Below are positions 14,656 through 22,899 of a stretch of DNA of 27,868 nucleotides, piece by piece. Source of the stretch: an uncultured Oscillospiraceae bacterium (GTDB taxonomy: Bacteria; Bacillota; Clostridia; Oscillospirales; Ruminococcaceae). Position 1 is the first letter of the stretch. Every line of letters starts with the position of its first letter. Under the pieces are notes generated by a model. It saw only the letters and a list, made by a program, of their open reading frames with translations. It searched no databases and was not told the DNA's origin. Where the stretch lies: NCBI GenBank assembly GCA_900546885.1, contig UREN01000024.1, positions 1 to 27,868 of the forward strand. Direction: 5' to 3'. The position numbers and the translations under genes are program-made.

Positions 14656-15699
14656 ATGCGCATTGACGATTTGATTATTGACGAAAACAAAACCGTGCTG
14701 GACGCCATGCACCAGCTGAACGACACCGGCCGGGCCATTCTGTTTGTGGCGCCGGACGGCGTGCTGCAGGGCGTGGTGACAGATGCGGACGTGCGCCGGT
14801 ATATTTTGCGCGGCGGCGCTTTGACAGGCCCTGTGCGCGATATGGCAAACTATTCGCCCAAAAGCCTGCCCATAGAGCGGCGGCGCGAGGCAAAGCGCCT
14901 GATGCTGGAAAAGGCCATTGGCGCTGTGCCCCTGCTGGATAAACAGGGCCGCATTGAGGATGTGGCGTTTGCCGCGGGCCTTGATATTGACACCCGCAAG
15001 CGCGCCAACCTGCCTGTGGTGATGATGGCGGGGGGCCTTGGCACAAGGCTGTACCCTTACACCAAAATTCTGCCAAAGCCGCTGATTCCCGTGGGCGAGC
15101 TGCCCATTGCCGAACATATCATTCACCGCTTCACAGACATTGGCTGCCAGCGCGTCATTCTGGTGGTGAACTATAAAAAGAACATGATCAAATCGTATTT
15201 CAACGATTTGGAAAAAGATTACACCGTGGAATATGCCGAAGAGGACGAGCCGCTTGGCACGGGCGGCGGCCTGAGCCTTTTGAAGGGCCGCGTGACGCAG
15301 ACGTTTTTCTTCACAAACTGCGATATCCTCATTGACGCCGATTTTGGGGACCTCTACCAATATCACAAGGCGCACGGCAACGCCGTCACCATGGTGTGTG
15401 CTGTGAAGCACTTCACCATCCCCTACGGCGTGGTGGAGCTGGGCGAAAACGAAGAGGTGCGCGAGATACGCGAAAAGCCGGAGATGAACTTCCTCACCAA
15501 CACAGGCGTGTATGTGGTGGAGCCTCAGGTGATTGATATGGTAGAGCCGGGCAAGCCGGCGCTGTTCACCGATATTCTGGATAAAGTGCGTGCGGCGGGC
15601 CTGCGCGTGGGTGTGTACCCCGTCAGCGAGCACTGCTGGATGGACATGGGCCAGATGGAAGAGCTGGACGCCATGCGCCGCCGCATGGAAAACGCATAA
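14656..15699 (+). CDS. ptmE: CBS-domain sugar-phosphate nucleotidyltransferase, PtmE type
   Basis: This 347-residue protein has two domains. A CBS pair (about 1-110, with VVTDADVRRYIL and AVPLLD...) is followed by a GlmU/RmlA-like nucleotidyltransferase (about 118-345) with GGLGTRL (126-132), KPLIP and NCDILID. In Campylobacter jejuni the homologue PtmE makes GDP-glucosamine for the legionaminate route, so this enzyme probably provides the activated sugar for LegB. The CBS pair may sense an adenine nucleotide and gate the pathway. ATG 14656 has AAGGTGG nine bases upstream; a GTG at 14644 within that site is rejected. It sits directly between legC and legI. Nucleotide specificity (GTP rather than CTP or UTP) is inferred from the homologue. 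Confidence 0.9.
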   Translation: MRIDDLIIDENKTVLDAMHQLNDTGRAILFVAPDGVLQGVVTDADVRRYILRGGALTGPVRDMANYSPKSLPIERRREAKRLMLEKAIGAVPLLDKQGRIEDVAFAAGLDIDTRKRANLPVVMMAGGLGTRLYPYTKILPKPLIPVGELPIAEHIIHRFTDIGCQRVILVVNYKKNMIKSYFNDLEKDYTVEYAEEDEPLGTGGGLSLLKGRVTQTFFFTNCDILIDADFGDLYQYHKAHGNAVTMVCAVKHFTIPYGVVELGENEEVREIREKPEMNFLTNTGVYVVEPQVIDMVEPGKPALFTDILDKVRAAGLRVGVYPVSEHCWMDMGQMEELDAMRRRMENA

Positions 15700-15715
15700 A
15701 GAAAGGGGCAAAGCC

Positions 15716-16711
15716 ATGAGCATCCTGATTATTGCCGAGGCTGGCGTGAACCACAACGGCAGCCTTGCCATGGCAAAACAACTGGCCGGCGTGGCAAAGG
15801 CCGCCGGGGCCGACATTGTCAAATTTCAAACGGCAAAGCCAGAGCTGGTTATCAGCCGCTTTGCCGAAAAGGCGGAATATCAGAAGGCCGAGACGGGTGA
15901 AGCAGAAAGCCAGCTGGAGATGTGCAAACGCATCCACCTCACGTTTGACGAGCACGCGCAGCTGAAAGAATACTGCGATTCCATCGGCATTGCATATCTG
16001 TCCACCCCGTTCGATTTGGACAGCATCGATTTTCTGCAGCAGCTGGGCACGCCCATGTGGAAGGTGCCCAGCGGCGAAATTACCAACCTGCCGTATTTGG
16101 AGAAGATAGCGGCCACCAAAAAACCGGTGATCCTCTCCACCGGCATGAGCATGATCAGCGAAATTGAGGACGCGCTTACTATCCTGGAGGACGGCGGCGC
16201 CGGGCCCATCACGCTTTTGCACTGCAACACCGAATACCCCACGCCCATTGAGGACGCAAACCTGCTTGCCATGCAGGATCTGCGCGAGCAGTTCGGCCTG
16301 CCGGTGGGCTATTCCGACCACACGGCTGGCATTGAGGCGGATATTGCGGCCGCGGCGCTGGGCGCCGTGGTGATTGAAAAGCATTTCACGCTGGATAAAG
16401 CCCTGCCCGGGCCAGACCACAAGGCCAGCCTTTCACCGGAAGAGCTGACGGCCATGGTGGCCGCCGTGCGCAAAACGGAGCTGGCGCTGGGCGACGGCCG
16501 CAAGCATGTGACGGAAAGCGAGGCCAAAAACAAGCCCATTGCCCGCAAAAGCATCCTTGCAAAGCGGGACATCAAAAAGGGCGAAACGTTCACGCCGGAA
16601 AACCTCACCGTAAAGCGCCCGGGCGACGGCATCAGCCCCATGCGCTGGTACGATGTGCTGGGCAAAACGGCAAAGCGGGATTTTGCCGAGGATGAGAAAA
16701 TAGAACTGTAA
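15716..16711 (+). CDS. legI: N-acylneuraminate/legionaminate synthase (NeuB family)
   Basis: This 331-residue enzyme condenses phosphoenolpyruvate with a six-carbon amino sugar to form the nine-carbon keto acid. A NeuB TIM barrel (about 1-240) opens with IIAEAGVNHNG and contains IVKFQTAKPE, STPFD, KVPSGEITN, LSTGMS, LHCNTEYPTP, GYSDHT and EKHFTLD. A C-terminal SAF antifreeze-like domain (about 275-331, SILAKRDIKKGE) caps the partner subunit. Length is normal. ATG 15716 has AAAGGGG seven bases upstream. Sequence alone does not split sialate, legionaminate and pseudaminate synthases safely. Legionaminate is preferred because LegB, LegC and PtmE, and no PseH/PseB pair, share the operon. Confidence 0.93.
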   Translation: MSILIIAEAGVNHNGSLAMAKQLAGVAKAAGADIVKFQTAKPELVISRFAEKAEYQKAETGEAESQLEMCKRIHLTFDEHAQLKEYCDSIGIAYLSTPFDLDSIDFLQQLGTPMWKVPSGEITNLPYLEKIAATKKPVILSTGMSMISEIEDALTILEDGGAGPITLLHCNTEYPTPIEDANLLAMQDLREQFGLPVGYSDHTAGIEADIAAAALGAVVIEKHFTLDKALPGPDHKASLSPEELTAMVAAVRKTELALGDGRKHVTESEAKNKPIARKSILAKRDIKKGETFTPENLTVKRPGDGISPMRWYDVLGKTAKRDFAEDEKIEL

Positions 16712-16742
16712 GCCGGGTGCCCGGCAAAAGGGGGCATGTGCC

Positions 16743-17933
16743 GTGGAAAAAAAGACCGTGTGCGTGGTGACGGGCACGCGCGCCGAATACGGCCTGTTGC
16801 GCGGCGTTGTAAAAAAGCTGGCGCAAAGCCGCACGCTGGCCGTGCGCCTTGTGGTGACGGGCGCGCATCTGGCGCAGGAGTTTGGCATGACGGTGCGCGA
16901 GATAGAGGCCGACGGCGTGCCCATTGCGGCGCGCATCCCCATCCTGAAATTCGGCACAGGCACGGCGCTTGCCACTGCCAAGACAACAGCCTATGCGCTG
17001 GAACAGTTTATTGATTATTTTACCGCGCACCGGCCGGACATGGTGCTGGTGCTGGGTGACCGGTATGAAATTTTTGCCGTGGGGCAGGCGGCGGCGCTGC
17101 TGGGCATCCCGCTGGCGCATATCTCTGGCGGGGACGTCACCTATGGCGCGGCGGATGATTACTTCCGCCACTGCCTCACCAAAATGGCCTCGCTTCATTT
17201 CCCGGCATGCGAAGAGTATGCCGCGCGTGTGGTGCGCATGGGCGAGGCGCCCGAGACGGTGCACTGCGTGGGCGGCCTTGGCGACGAGAACATTCGCAGC
17301 CTTCCTCTTTTGGAAAAGCCCGCCCTTGCGCAAAGCCTGGGCCTTGCGCTGGCGCGGCCCTATGCCCTTGTTACCTATCACCCCGAAACGGCGGGCGGCG
17401 CCAGCCCCACTGCACAGTTTGAGGCGCTTTTGCGCGCGCTGGCAAGCTTTGACGGGCTGGATGTCATTTTTACAAAATCCAATGCGGACGCAGGCGGCGG
17501 CGCCATCAATGCACAGATTGACGAGGCCTGCGCAAAGCAGCCGGGCCGCTGGGCCGCGTTTACAAGCCTTGGTGTGCTGCGCTACCTTTCGGCCATGAAA
17601 TATGCGGCGGCCGTGGTGGGAAATTCCTCTTCCGGTGTGGTAGAGACGCCCACCTTCCGCGTGCCGGCCGTAAACATTGGCGCGCGGCAGAAAGGGCGCA
17701 TCATCTGCGCCAATGTGCTGTGCTGCGAGGCGGATGAGGCCAGCATCCGCACGGCGGTGGAAACGGCGCTCAGCCCGGCGTTCCGCCAAAAGGCGGCCGG
17801 GGCAAAAAGCCCATATGACGGCGGCCCCACCTCGGCGCGCATTGTGGCGGCGCTGGAGCAGTGGGCGCAAAGCCCTGCCTTTGGCCGGCCGAAAATTTTT
17901 TATGACGCACCCTGTGAGGAGGAAAAGGCATGA
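16743..17933 (+). CDS. legG: hydrolysing sugar-nucleotide 2-epimerase (NeuC/LegG family)
   Basis: This 396-residue GT-B-fold enzyme releases the nucleotide and inverts C2, giving the ManNAc-like sugar used by LegI. Signatures are GTRAEYGLL (11-19), LGDRYE (104-109), HISGGD (126-131), the RH...TK stretch, TYHPET and GNSSSG (293-298) with the following glutamate (E301). The length agrees with NeuC/LegG. The start is GTG 16743, ten bases after AAAGGGGG; no ATG lies in frame nearby. It overlaps the next gene by four bases. The canonical GGE of many NeuC proteins is GGD here, a minor change. With LegB/LegC in the operon the substrate is probably the diamino sugar nucleotide rather than UDP-GlcNAc. 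Confidence 0.92.
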   Translation: MEKKTVCVVTGTRAEYGLLRGVVKKLAQSRTLAVRLVVTGAHLAQEFGMTVREIEADGVPIAARIPILKFGTGTALATAKTTAYALEQFIDYFTAHRPDMVLVLGDRYEIFAVGQAAALLGIPLAHISGGDVTYGAADDYFRHCLTKMASLHFPACEEYAARVVRMGEAPETVHCVGGLGDENIRSLPLLEKPALAQSLGLALARPYALVTYHPETAGGASPTAQFEALLRALASFDGLDVIFTKSNADAGGGAINAQIDEACAKQPGRWAAFTSLGVLRYLSAMKYAAAVVGNSSSGVVETPTFRVPAVNIGARQKGRIICANVLCCEADEASIRTAVETALSPAFRQKAAGAKSPYDGGPTSARIVAALEQWAQSPAFGRPKIFYDAPCEEEKA

Positions 17934-18655
17934 GCTGGGACGAGATAATAGCCGCCCTTTCCATGCTGTGGGCCCGCCAGAAGCCAGAGCTTCTGCAGCT
18001 TTTGCAGCCCGGGCTGTATAAGGCGCTGCGCCTTGCGCTGGTGGGCACGGTGACGATGGCCGTGCTGCTGGCGGCGCTGCTGGTGGTGCGCCTTGTAAAA
18101 AAGCAGAAAAAGGGCCTTGTGGCGCTGGGCGTGTGCCTTGGCTTGTGCGTGGGCGCCGGCGCGGCGCTGTATCTGCCGCGCCCTGTGCTTCCGGCCGGCG
18201 GGGCCGGTGCGGGCGTGTCGGTTTCGGTGCTCAGCGCACAGGACGCATTCACCTTTGCGCCGTCCACACAGGCGCAGGTGAACGCCGAGGCCAATAAGGC
18301 GCAAAGCGAGCAGGCCGCCATGGAAAACGAGACAGGCACAGCCGTCACCCAGGCATCGGCCCAAATGGGCCAGGTGCCCGCAGAGGCGCGCAGGCTTACC
18401 GTGACGCAAGAGGGGGCCAGCGCCATTCTGCAGGCGCTGAGCAGCGCCGCCCGCACCCCCACGCTGCGCCAAAACCTGCCGGACCTGTCGGGGCAGCAGA
18501 CGCTGTACGTTACAGTGCGCACAGGCGATGCGGCGCAGGTGGTGTGCCTGACGCAGCAGGGCGCCTTTGTGCAGGCCAAAACGGAAAACGCCGTGGTGTA
18601 CCGCATTGCGGATGGCGCCGGGCTGTACGAAACGGTGCGCACAGCCTGCCTGTGA
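17930..18655 (+). CDS. two-helix membrane protein of unknown function
   Basis: I do not recognise this 241-residue protein. An amphipathic N-terminus is followed by two membrane helices (about 35-55 and 62-82) joined by a short basic turn (VKKQKK). A low-complexity Ala/Gln/Glu stretch (about 110-150) comes next, then a compact domain (about 150-241, LTVTQEGASAILQAL...TLYVTVRTGDAAQVVCLTQQG). The basic turn places the N- and C-termini outside by the positive-inside rule. ATG 17930 overlaps legG by four bases and has a strong GAGGAGG site, so it is co-translated with the pathway. It might tether the cytosolic enzymes to the membrane or act in export, but no motif supports either. Confidence 0.82.
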   Translation: MSWDEIIAALSMLWARQKPELLQLLQPGLYKALRLALVGTVTMAVLLAALLVVRLVKKQKKGLVALGVCLGLCVGAGAALYLPRPVLPAGGAGAGVSVSVLSAQDAFTFAPSTQAQVNAEANKAQSEQAAMENETGTAVTQASAQMGQVPAEARRLTVTQEGASAILQALSSAARTPTLRQNLPDLSGQQTLYVTVRTGDAAQVVCLTQQGAFVQAKTENAVVYRIADGAGLYETVRTACL

Positions 18656-18681
18656 GCGCGCAAAAAAGGAGAATGCCAGAT

Positions 18682-19662
18682 ATGGAAACATTGCTTGTGA
18701 TAGGCCTTGGCAGCATGGGAAAACGCCGCGTGCGCCTTTTGAAGCGCGCGCGGCCCGGGGCGGCTTTGTGCGGGGTAGACCTTTCCCCCGCGCGCCGCGA
18801 AGAGGGCGAGGGCCTTGGCCTTTCGATGTATGAAAGCCTGGAGGCTGCCCTGGCTGCGCAGGCGCCGCGCGCGGCGTTTGTGTGCACAGCGCCCATCACC
18901 CATGCCAAAATAATTGCCCGGCTTCTGCAGGCGGGCGTGCCCGTGTTTACCGAGCTGAACCTGGTGGATGACGGCTACGATGAGCTGATAGCGGCGGCAA
19001 AGGAAAAGGGCGTGCCGCTGTTTTTATCCAGCACCATGCTGTACCGCGGCGAAACGCAGTATATCAAGCGCCGCGTGCAGGAATTTTCCAGGCCTGTGAA
19101 CTATATCTATCATATCGGGCAATACCTTCCCGATTGGCACCCGTGGGAAAATTATAAAAACTTTTTTGTGGGCGATAAGCGCACCGGCGGTGTGCGCGAG
19201 ATATTCGGCATTGACCTGCCCTGGCTTTTGGATACATTTGGCCCGGTGAAGCATCTCTATGTGGAAAAGGATAAGCTCAGCGCCCTGGAGATAGACTACC
19301 CGGACACCTATTTCACCGTGCTGCGCCACGAAAACGGCACCAAGGGCGTGCTGGCGGTGGACGTGGTGAGCCCCAAAGCCGTGCGCAATTTTGAGGTGTT
19401 TGGCGAGGGGCTGCACCTGTTCTGGGAGGGCAGCCCGCAATCTTTGGCGGAATATGACGCCGCCCGCAAGTGCAAGGTGCCGGTGGACACCTACACCAGC
19501 GTAGAGCACGACGCGCGCTATTCCGACAACATTGTCGAGAATGCCTATGCCGACGAGCTGGAGGAGTTTTTTGCCGTGCTGGAGGGCAGGGGCACCGCGC
19601 GCTATTCCTTCGAAAAGGATAAACAGACCATTGCCCTGATCGAGCGCATCGAACAGGCATAA
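18682..19662 (+). CDS. Gfo/Idh/MocA-type protein with degenerate active site
   Basis: This 326-residue protein has an N-terminal Rossmann fold with GLGSMGKRR (8-16), and a C-terminal Gfo/Idh alpha/beta domain. Catalytic Gfo/Idh enzymes carry EKP after the Rossmann strands and a D-x-x-H further on. Here these positions read ELN (91-93) and EIFG (173-176), so both the lysine and the histidine are missing. The adjacent paralogue (19688-20614) keeps both and shares the block YLPDWxPxxxY followed by GG, so the pair is related. ATG 18682 has AGGAG ten bases upstream; ATG 18673 is too close to it. It may be a regulatory or heterodimer partner, or bind a sugar without redox. A dehydrogenase call would be unsafe. 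Confidence 0.85.
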   Translation: METLLVIGLGSMGKRRVRLLKRARPGAALCGVDLSPARREEGEGLGLSMYESLEAALAAQAPRAAFVCTAPITHAKIIARLLQAGVPVFTELNLVDDGYDELIAAAKEKGVPLFLSSTMLYRGETQYIKRRVQEFSRPVNYIYHIGQYLPDWHPWENYKNFFVGDKRTGGVREIFGIDLPWLLDTFGPVKHLYVEKDKLSALEIDYPDTYFTVLRHENGTKGVLAVDVVSPKAVRNFEVFGEGLHLFWEGSPQSLAEYDAARKCKVPVDTYTSVEHDARYSDNIVENAYADELEEFFAVLEGRGTARYSFEKDKQTIALIERIEQA

Positions 19663-19687
19663 AAAACCGGGAAAGGCGGCCCTGTGT

Positions 19688-20614
19688 ATGAAGGTGCTGT
19701 TCTGCGGCCTTGGCTCTATTGGCACAAGGCATTTGAAAAACCTGCATGCGGTGGCGGCGCGCAAGGGCGTGCCCGTGCAGGCGTATGCGCTGCGAAGCTC
19801 TGCGCGCGCGCTTCCGGCCGAGACAAAGGCTCTGCTGGCGGGCGAGTTTTGCACCCTGCCGCAGGGGGCGCAGTTTGACGCGGCCTTTCTTACAAATCCC
19901 ACCAGCCTGCACTACGGCACGCTGTGCGCGCTGCGCGGCAAAGCCGGGGCCCTGTTCATCGAAAAGCCCATTTTCGACGCGCCGGGCAAAAACCTGGATG
20001 CCTGCCTTGCCCCGGGCCAGAAAGCTTATGTGGCAGCCCCCATGCGCTGGTGCGGCGTGATGCTGGCCCTGAAGCGCCTTTTGCCGCAGCTGAAGCCGTA
20101 TTCGGCGCGGGTGATCTGCTCGTCTTACCTGCCGGACTGGCGGCCCGGTGTGGATTACCGCACCGTGTATTCTGCACACAGGGCCATGGGCGGCGGCGTG
20201 GCCATTGACCTGATTCACGAGTGGGATTATCTGGCCGAGCTGTTCGGCATGCCGCGGCAGGTGTATTGCCTGAAGGGAACTTACAGCGAGCTGGAGCTGG
20301 ACTCTGACGACCTGGCCGTATATATTGCGCGCTACGACACCCTGCTGGCAGAGGTGCACCTGGATTACTTCGGCCGCACCTACCGCCGCAGCATAGAATT
20401 GTTCTGCAAAGACGGCACCGTTACGGCAGATTTTGGTGCGGGCACGCTGACATTGGCAGACGGGCGCGTGGAAGCGTACGAAGAGCCGGTGAACGAGCGC
20501 TATGTGCGCGAAATGGAATATTTTCTGGAATATGCGCTGTATGGCACGGGCGAAAGCCTGAACCCGCCGCACACGGCGCAGGAAGTTTTGAAAATTGCAC
20601 TGGGGGAAGCGTAA
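19688..20614 (+). CDS. Gfo/Idh/MocA-family oxidoreductase
   Basis: This 308-residue NAD(P)-dependent sugar oxidoreductase has the Rossmann motif GLGSIGTRH (7-15), the catalytic EKP (92-94) and D-x-x-H as D174-L-I-H177, so it looks active. Its nearest visible relative is the preceding gene, with which it shares YLPDW, though that one has lost these residues. ATG 19688 has AAAGGCGG eight bases upstream. It lies between the degenerate paralogue and legF, inside the nonulosonate operon. A modification of the sugar or of the CMP-nonulosonate, such as oxidation or epimerisation at one carbon, is likely. No such step exists in the canonical legionaminate route, so the product may be a derivative. 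Confidence 0.88.
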   Translation: MKVLFCGLGSIGTRHLKNLHAVAARKGVPVQAYALRSSARALPAETKALLAGEFCTLPQGAQFDAAFLTNPTSLHYGTLCALRGKAGALFIEKPIFDAPGKNLDACLAPGQKAYVAAPMRWCGVMLALKRLLPQLKPYSARVICSSYLPDWRPGVDYRTVYSAHRAMGGGVAIDLIHEWDYLAELFGMPRQVYCLKGTYSELELDSDDLAVYIARYDTLLAEVHLDYFGRTYRRSIELFCKDGTVTADFGAGTLTLADGRVEAYEEPVNERYVREMEYFLEYALYGTGESLNPPHTAQEVLKIALGEA

Positions 20615-20618
20615 CGGT

Positions 20619-21380
20619 ATGGAACATGTATTGGTCACCATCTGCGGGCGCGCGGGCTCGAAGGGATTCAAAAACAAAAACCTGAAGATTTTTGACGGCC
20701 TGCCGCTCAGCCATTACAGCCTGGCTGCGGCCAAACTGTTTGAACGGCAGAACCCGCAGCTGAGTGTGGATATCTGCCTGAACACCGACAGCGAGCTGCT
20801 GATTAACACCGTGGTGGAAAAATACCCCGAGGTGTCTGTGCTGCGCCGCCCGCAGGAGCTGTGCGGCGATGTGGTGCCCAAGATGATGGTGTACCAGCAC
20901 AGCCTGCGCGAGATGGAGCGCCGTACGGGCCAGCGCTATGCGCACCTGATTGACCTTGACATCACAAGCCCCCTGCGGCAGGAGCAGGATGTCTCTGGCG
21001 CATATGCCGAAAAGCTGCGCCGGCCGGAGCTGGACCTTGTGTTCAGCGTGTGCCCGGCCCGCCGCACGCCCTATTTCAACATGGCAAAGCTGGAGGACGG
21101 GCTTGCCAAGCGCGTCATCGACCATCACTTCACCGCGCGCCAGCAGACGCCGCCTGTGTACGATTTGAACGCATCCATCTATGTGTTTGAGCGCGCATTT
21201 CTGCTGGAAAACGAGACGGGCTTTTTGTGGGATGGCAAGTGCGGCATTTACCAGATGTTCGACACCGGCATCATCGACATTGATTCAGAAGAGGATTACC
21301 GCCTGATGGAGGCCATTGCGCGCCATTTGTACGCCGCCATGCCCTCGTTCGGCGCGGTGCGCGACGCAGTGCGGAAATAG
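20619..21380 (+). CDS. legF: CMP-nonulosonate cytidylyltransferase (NeuA/LegF family)
   Basis: This 253-residue enzyme activates the nonulosonic acid with CTP. The nucleotide-binding loop reads GRAGSKGFKNKN (10-21), with the conserved Arg11 of CMP-sialate synthetases. HLIDLDITSPLR holds the metal-binding acid, and the later FSVCPARRTPYFNM and TGIIDIDSEEDY fit the family. Length is at the upper end of the 220-250 usual for NeuA/LegF. ATG 20619 has GGGGGAAG upstream, five bases after the previous stop. It is the last gene of the operon, closing the pathway begun by legB. Whether CMP-Leg, CMP-Leg5Am or another derivative is made cannot be told from the sequence. Confidence 0.93.
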   Translation: MEHVLVTICGRAGSKGFKNKNLKIFDGLPLSHYSLAAAKLFERQNPQLSVDICLNTDSELLINTVVEKYPEVSVLRRPQELCGDVVPKMMVYQHSLREMERRTGQRYAHLIDLDITSPLRQEQDVSGAYAEKLRRPELDLVFSVCPARRTPYFNMAKLEDGLAKRVIDHHFTARQQTPPVYDLNASIYVFERAFLLENETGFLWDGKCGIYQMFDTGIIDIDSEEDYRLMEAIARHLYAAMPSFGAVRDAVRK

Positions 21381-21421
21381 GCGCCCGGCGCTGTTTTGCA
21401 GGGCTGGAAACGCAGAAGAGG

Positions 21422-21477
21422 CACGCGCCCAGGCGCTGGCTGCATTTGGCAGAAAGCGGCCGGGCGCGTGTGTTTGC
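21422..21477 (+). terminator. possible terminator after legF
   Basis: Arms CACGCGCCC (21422-21430) and GGGCGCGTG (21462-21470) enclose a structured GC-rich loop and are followed by a weak TGTTTG. It lies 41 bases past the legF stop. The T tract is poor, so partial readthrough into the exporter genes is possible. Confidence 0.35.
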
Positions 21478-21556
21478 CTGGCCCCCGGCGGCCTGGCGTG
21501 GGGCCGGGCCGTACACCGGGGCTGCGCCTGGCCGAGGGGCCGGTTACATGCATGCA

Positions 21557-21602
21557 CTTGCAGCGCGCGGGGCGCTTTGGGCGGCCGCGATGGCGCTGCA
21601 AG
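21557..21602 (+). repeat. 10-bp inverted repeat before the exporter gene
   Basis: CTTGCAGCGC (21557-21566) and GCGCTGCAAG (21593-21602) form perfect 10-bp arms around 26 bases. The repeat sits 30 bases upstream of the exporter start and just before its ribosome site. It could fold in the leader RNA or bind a protein. I see no clear promoter in 21381-21632, so the exporter may be read from the operon upstream. Confidence 0.4.
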
Positions 21603-21632
21603 CGCGGCACATGGAGAAAGGTGGTGTGCGCC

Positions 21633-22421
21633 ATGGAGCGGCAGCAGGAAATTCTGGAATTTACGCTGGAGGCCGGCCGTGTGCTGCTGGCCAACGGCGG
21701 CGAAATTTTTCGCGTGCAAGAGACCATGCAGCGCATTGCGGCAAGTTACGGCGCGCAGGAGTTTCATGTATATGTGCTGACAAACGGCCTGTTTGCCTCG
21801 CTGAAAGGCAACGGGGAAACCTTTTCGGGTGAAGTGCGCAGCGTGAACGTCACCAATATCCACCTCAAGCGCATTGTGGCCGTAAACGAGCTCTCGCGCG
21901 CCATCGAACGCGGGGGAGTGCCGCTGGACGAGGCGTTTCGCAGCCTGCGCGCCATTGAAAAGATGCCGGGCTGGCCGTCCTGGCTGCGCGTGCTGGCGTG
22001 CGGCGTGGGCGCCGCGGGCTTTGCCTACCTGTATGGCGGCACGCCGCTGGACGCGCTGGCGGCGCTGCTGGCCGGCTTTGCGCTGGAGCCGCTGCGCATT
22101 TTTCTTGCGCGCCGCGGCACAAACCGCTTTATTGAAAATTTGCTCAGCGCCGCATGGGTGGCCGCCGTAAGCGTGGCGGCCGTGCAGCTGATGAACCAGT
22201 TGGGCGCGGCGTGCAGCATCGACAAGGTGATCATCGGCGGCATCATCCCGCTGGTGCCGGGCATTGCGCTGACGAACGGCGTGCGCGACATTGCGGGGTG
22301 CGATTATCTATCCGGCACCATCCGCGGCATTGAGGCGCTGCTGATTGGCGCCGCCATTGCGCTGGGCGTTGGCTTTGTGCTGGGCGCCAGCGCGGCCCTT
22401 CCGGGGGTGATTGCGCAGTGA
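21633..22421 (+). CDS. ThrE/YjjP-type exporter, large subunit
   Basis: This 262-residue protein has a cytosolic first half with LEAGRVLLANGGEIFRVQETMQRI (residues 12-35), the signature of the DUF1212 ThrE/YjjP family. The second half holds about five membrane helices, with IGGIIPLVPGIALTNG as a conserved re-entrant block. In the two-subunit form it pairs with a small YjjB-like protein, the next gene. Characterised relatives export threonine and serine (ThrE) or, in E. coli, succinate under anaerobic conditions (YjjPB). ATG 21633 has AAAGGTGG nine bases upstream. Its stop overlaps the next start. The substrate here is unknown; the fermentation operon next door makes an organic-acid export role worth testing. 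Confidence 0.9.
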   Translation: MERQQEILEFTLEAGRVLLANGGEIFRVQETMQRIAASYGAQEFHVYVLTNGLFASLKGNGETFSGEVRSVNVTNIHLKRIVAVNELSRAIERGGVPLDEAFRSLRAIEKMPGWPSWLRVLACGVGAAGFAYLYGGTPLDALAALLAGFALEPLRIFLARRGTNRFIENLLSAAWVAAVSVAAVQLMNQLGAACSIDKVIIGGIIPLVPGIALTNGVRDIAGCDYLSGTIRGIEALLIGAAIALGVGFVLGASAALPGVIAQ

Positions 22422-22870
22422 TGGCACAGCTTTTGGTTCAGTGCGGGGTATCATTCATAGCGGTGCTGGCGTTTGCCATCCTGTTCCACGCGCCCCGGCG
22501 CGAATGGGCCCCCTGCGGCCTCACCGGCATGGTGGGCTGGGTGGTGTACTGGCTGGCCGTGCAGGGCGGCGTTTCGGTGGTGGCGGCCTCGCTTTACGGC
22601 ACGCTGGCGCTGGCGCTGCTCAGCCGTGTGTTGGCTGTGGTGCGCCGCTGCCCTGTCACCGTGTTTCTCACCGGCGGCATTTTCCCGCTGGTGCCGGGCG
22701 CGGGCATTTATTATACGGTGTACGCCTTTATCACCGGCGATAACGCGGGCGCCCTGTTTAAGGGCGTGGAAACGTTAAAAATAGCCGGTGCCATCGCCCT
22801 GGGCATTGTTTTGGTGCTGGCGTTGCCAAGGGGCGTGTTCCGCGTGTTTGCCGCGCGGGAAAAACGGTAA
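22421..22870 (+). CDS. ThrE/YjjB-type exporter, small subunit
   Basis: This 149-residue membrane protein has about four to five helices and the FLTGGIFPLVPGAGIYYTVYAFI block that defines the YjjB/DUF3815 half of ThrE. That block mirrors the IIPLVPG of the large subunit. ATG 22421 overlaps the previous stop by one base (TGATG); GTG 22418 is an alternative, with the GGGGGTGA site before either. The two proteins together match the single-chain ThrE, so neither looks truncated. The operon ends with a strong terminator at 22900. Confidence 0.88.
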   Translation: MAQLLVQCGVSFIAVLAFAILFHAPRREWAPCGLTGMVGWVVYWLAVQGGVSVVAASLYGTLALALLSRVLAVVRRCPVTVFLTGGIFPLVPGAGIYYTVYAFITGDNAGALFKGVETLKIAGAIALGIVLVLALPRGVFRVFAAREKR

Positions 22871-22899
22871 TAAAACGCCTGCCGGAAAGGCGCGTTGCT

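Noticed and set aside
12433..15822. A 1129-codon open frame on the minus strand
   Set aside because: It lies antisense to three well-supported genes (the small membrane gene, legC and ptmE). Its product is His/Ala/Arg-rich with no domain, as expected of a mirror frame in GC-rich coding DNA.
16743..17933. UDP-GlcNAc 2-epimerase of ordinary teichoic or sialic acid synthesis
   Set aside because: The family is right, but the operon contains LegB, LegC and PtmE homologues, so the legionaminate-type enzyme is more likely.
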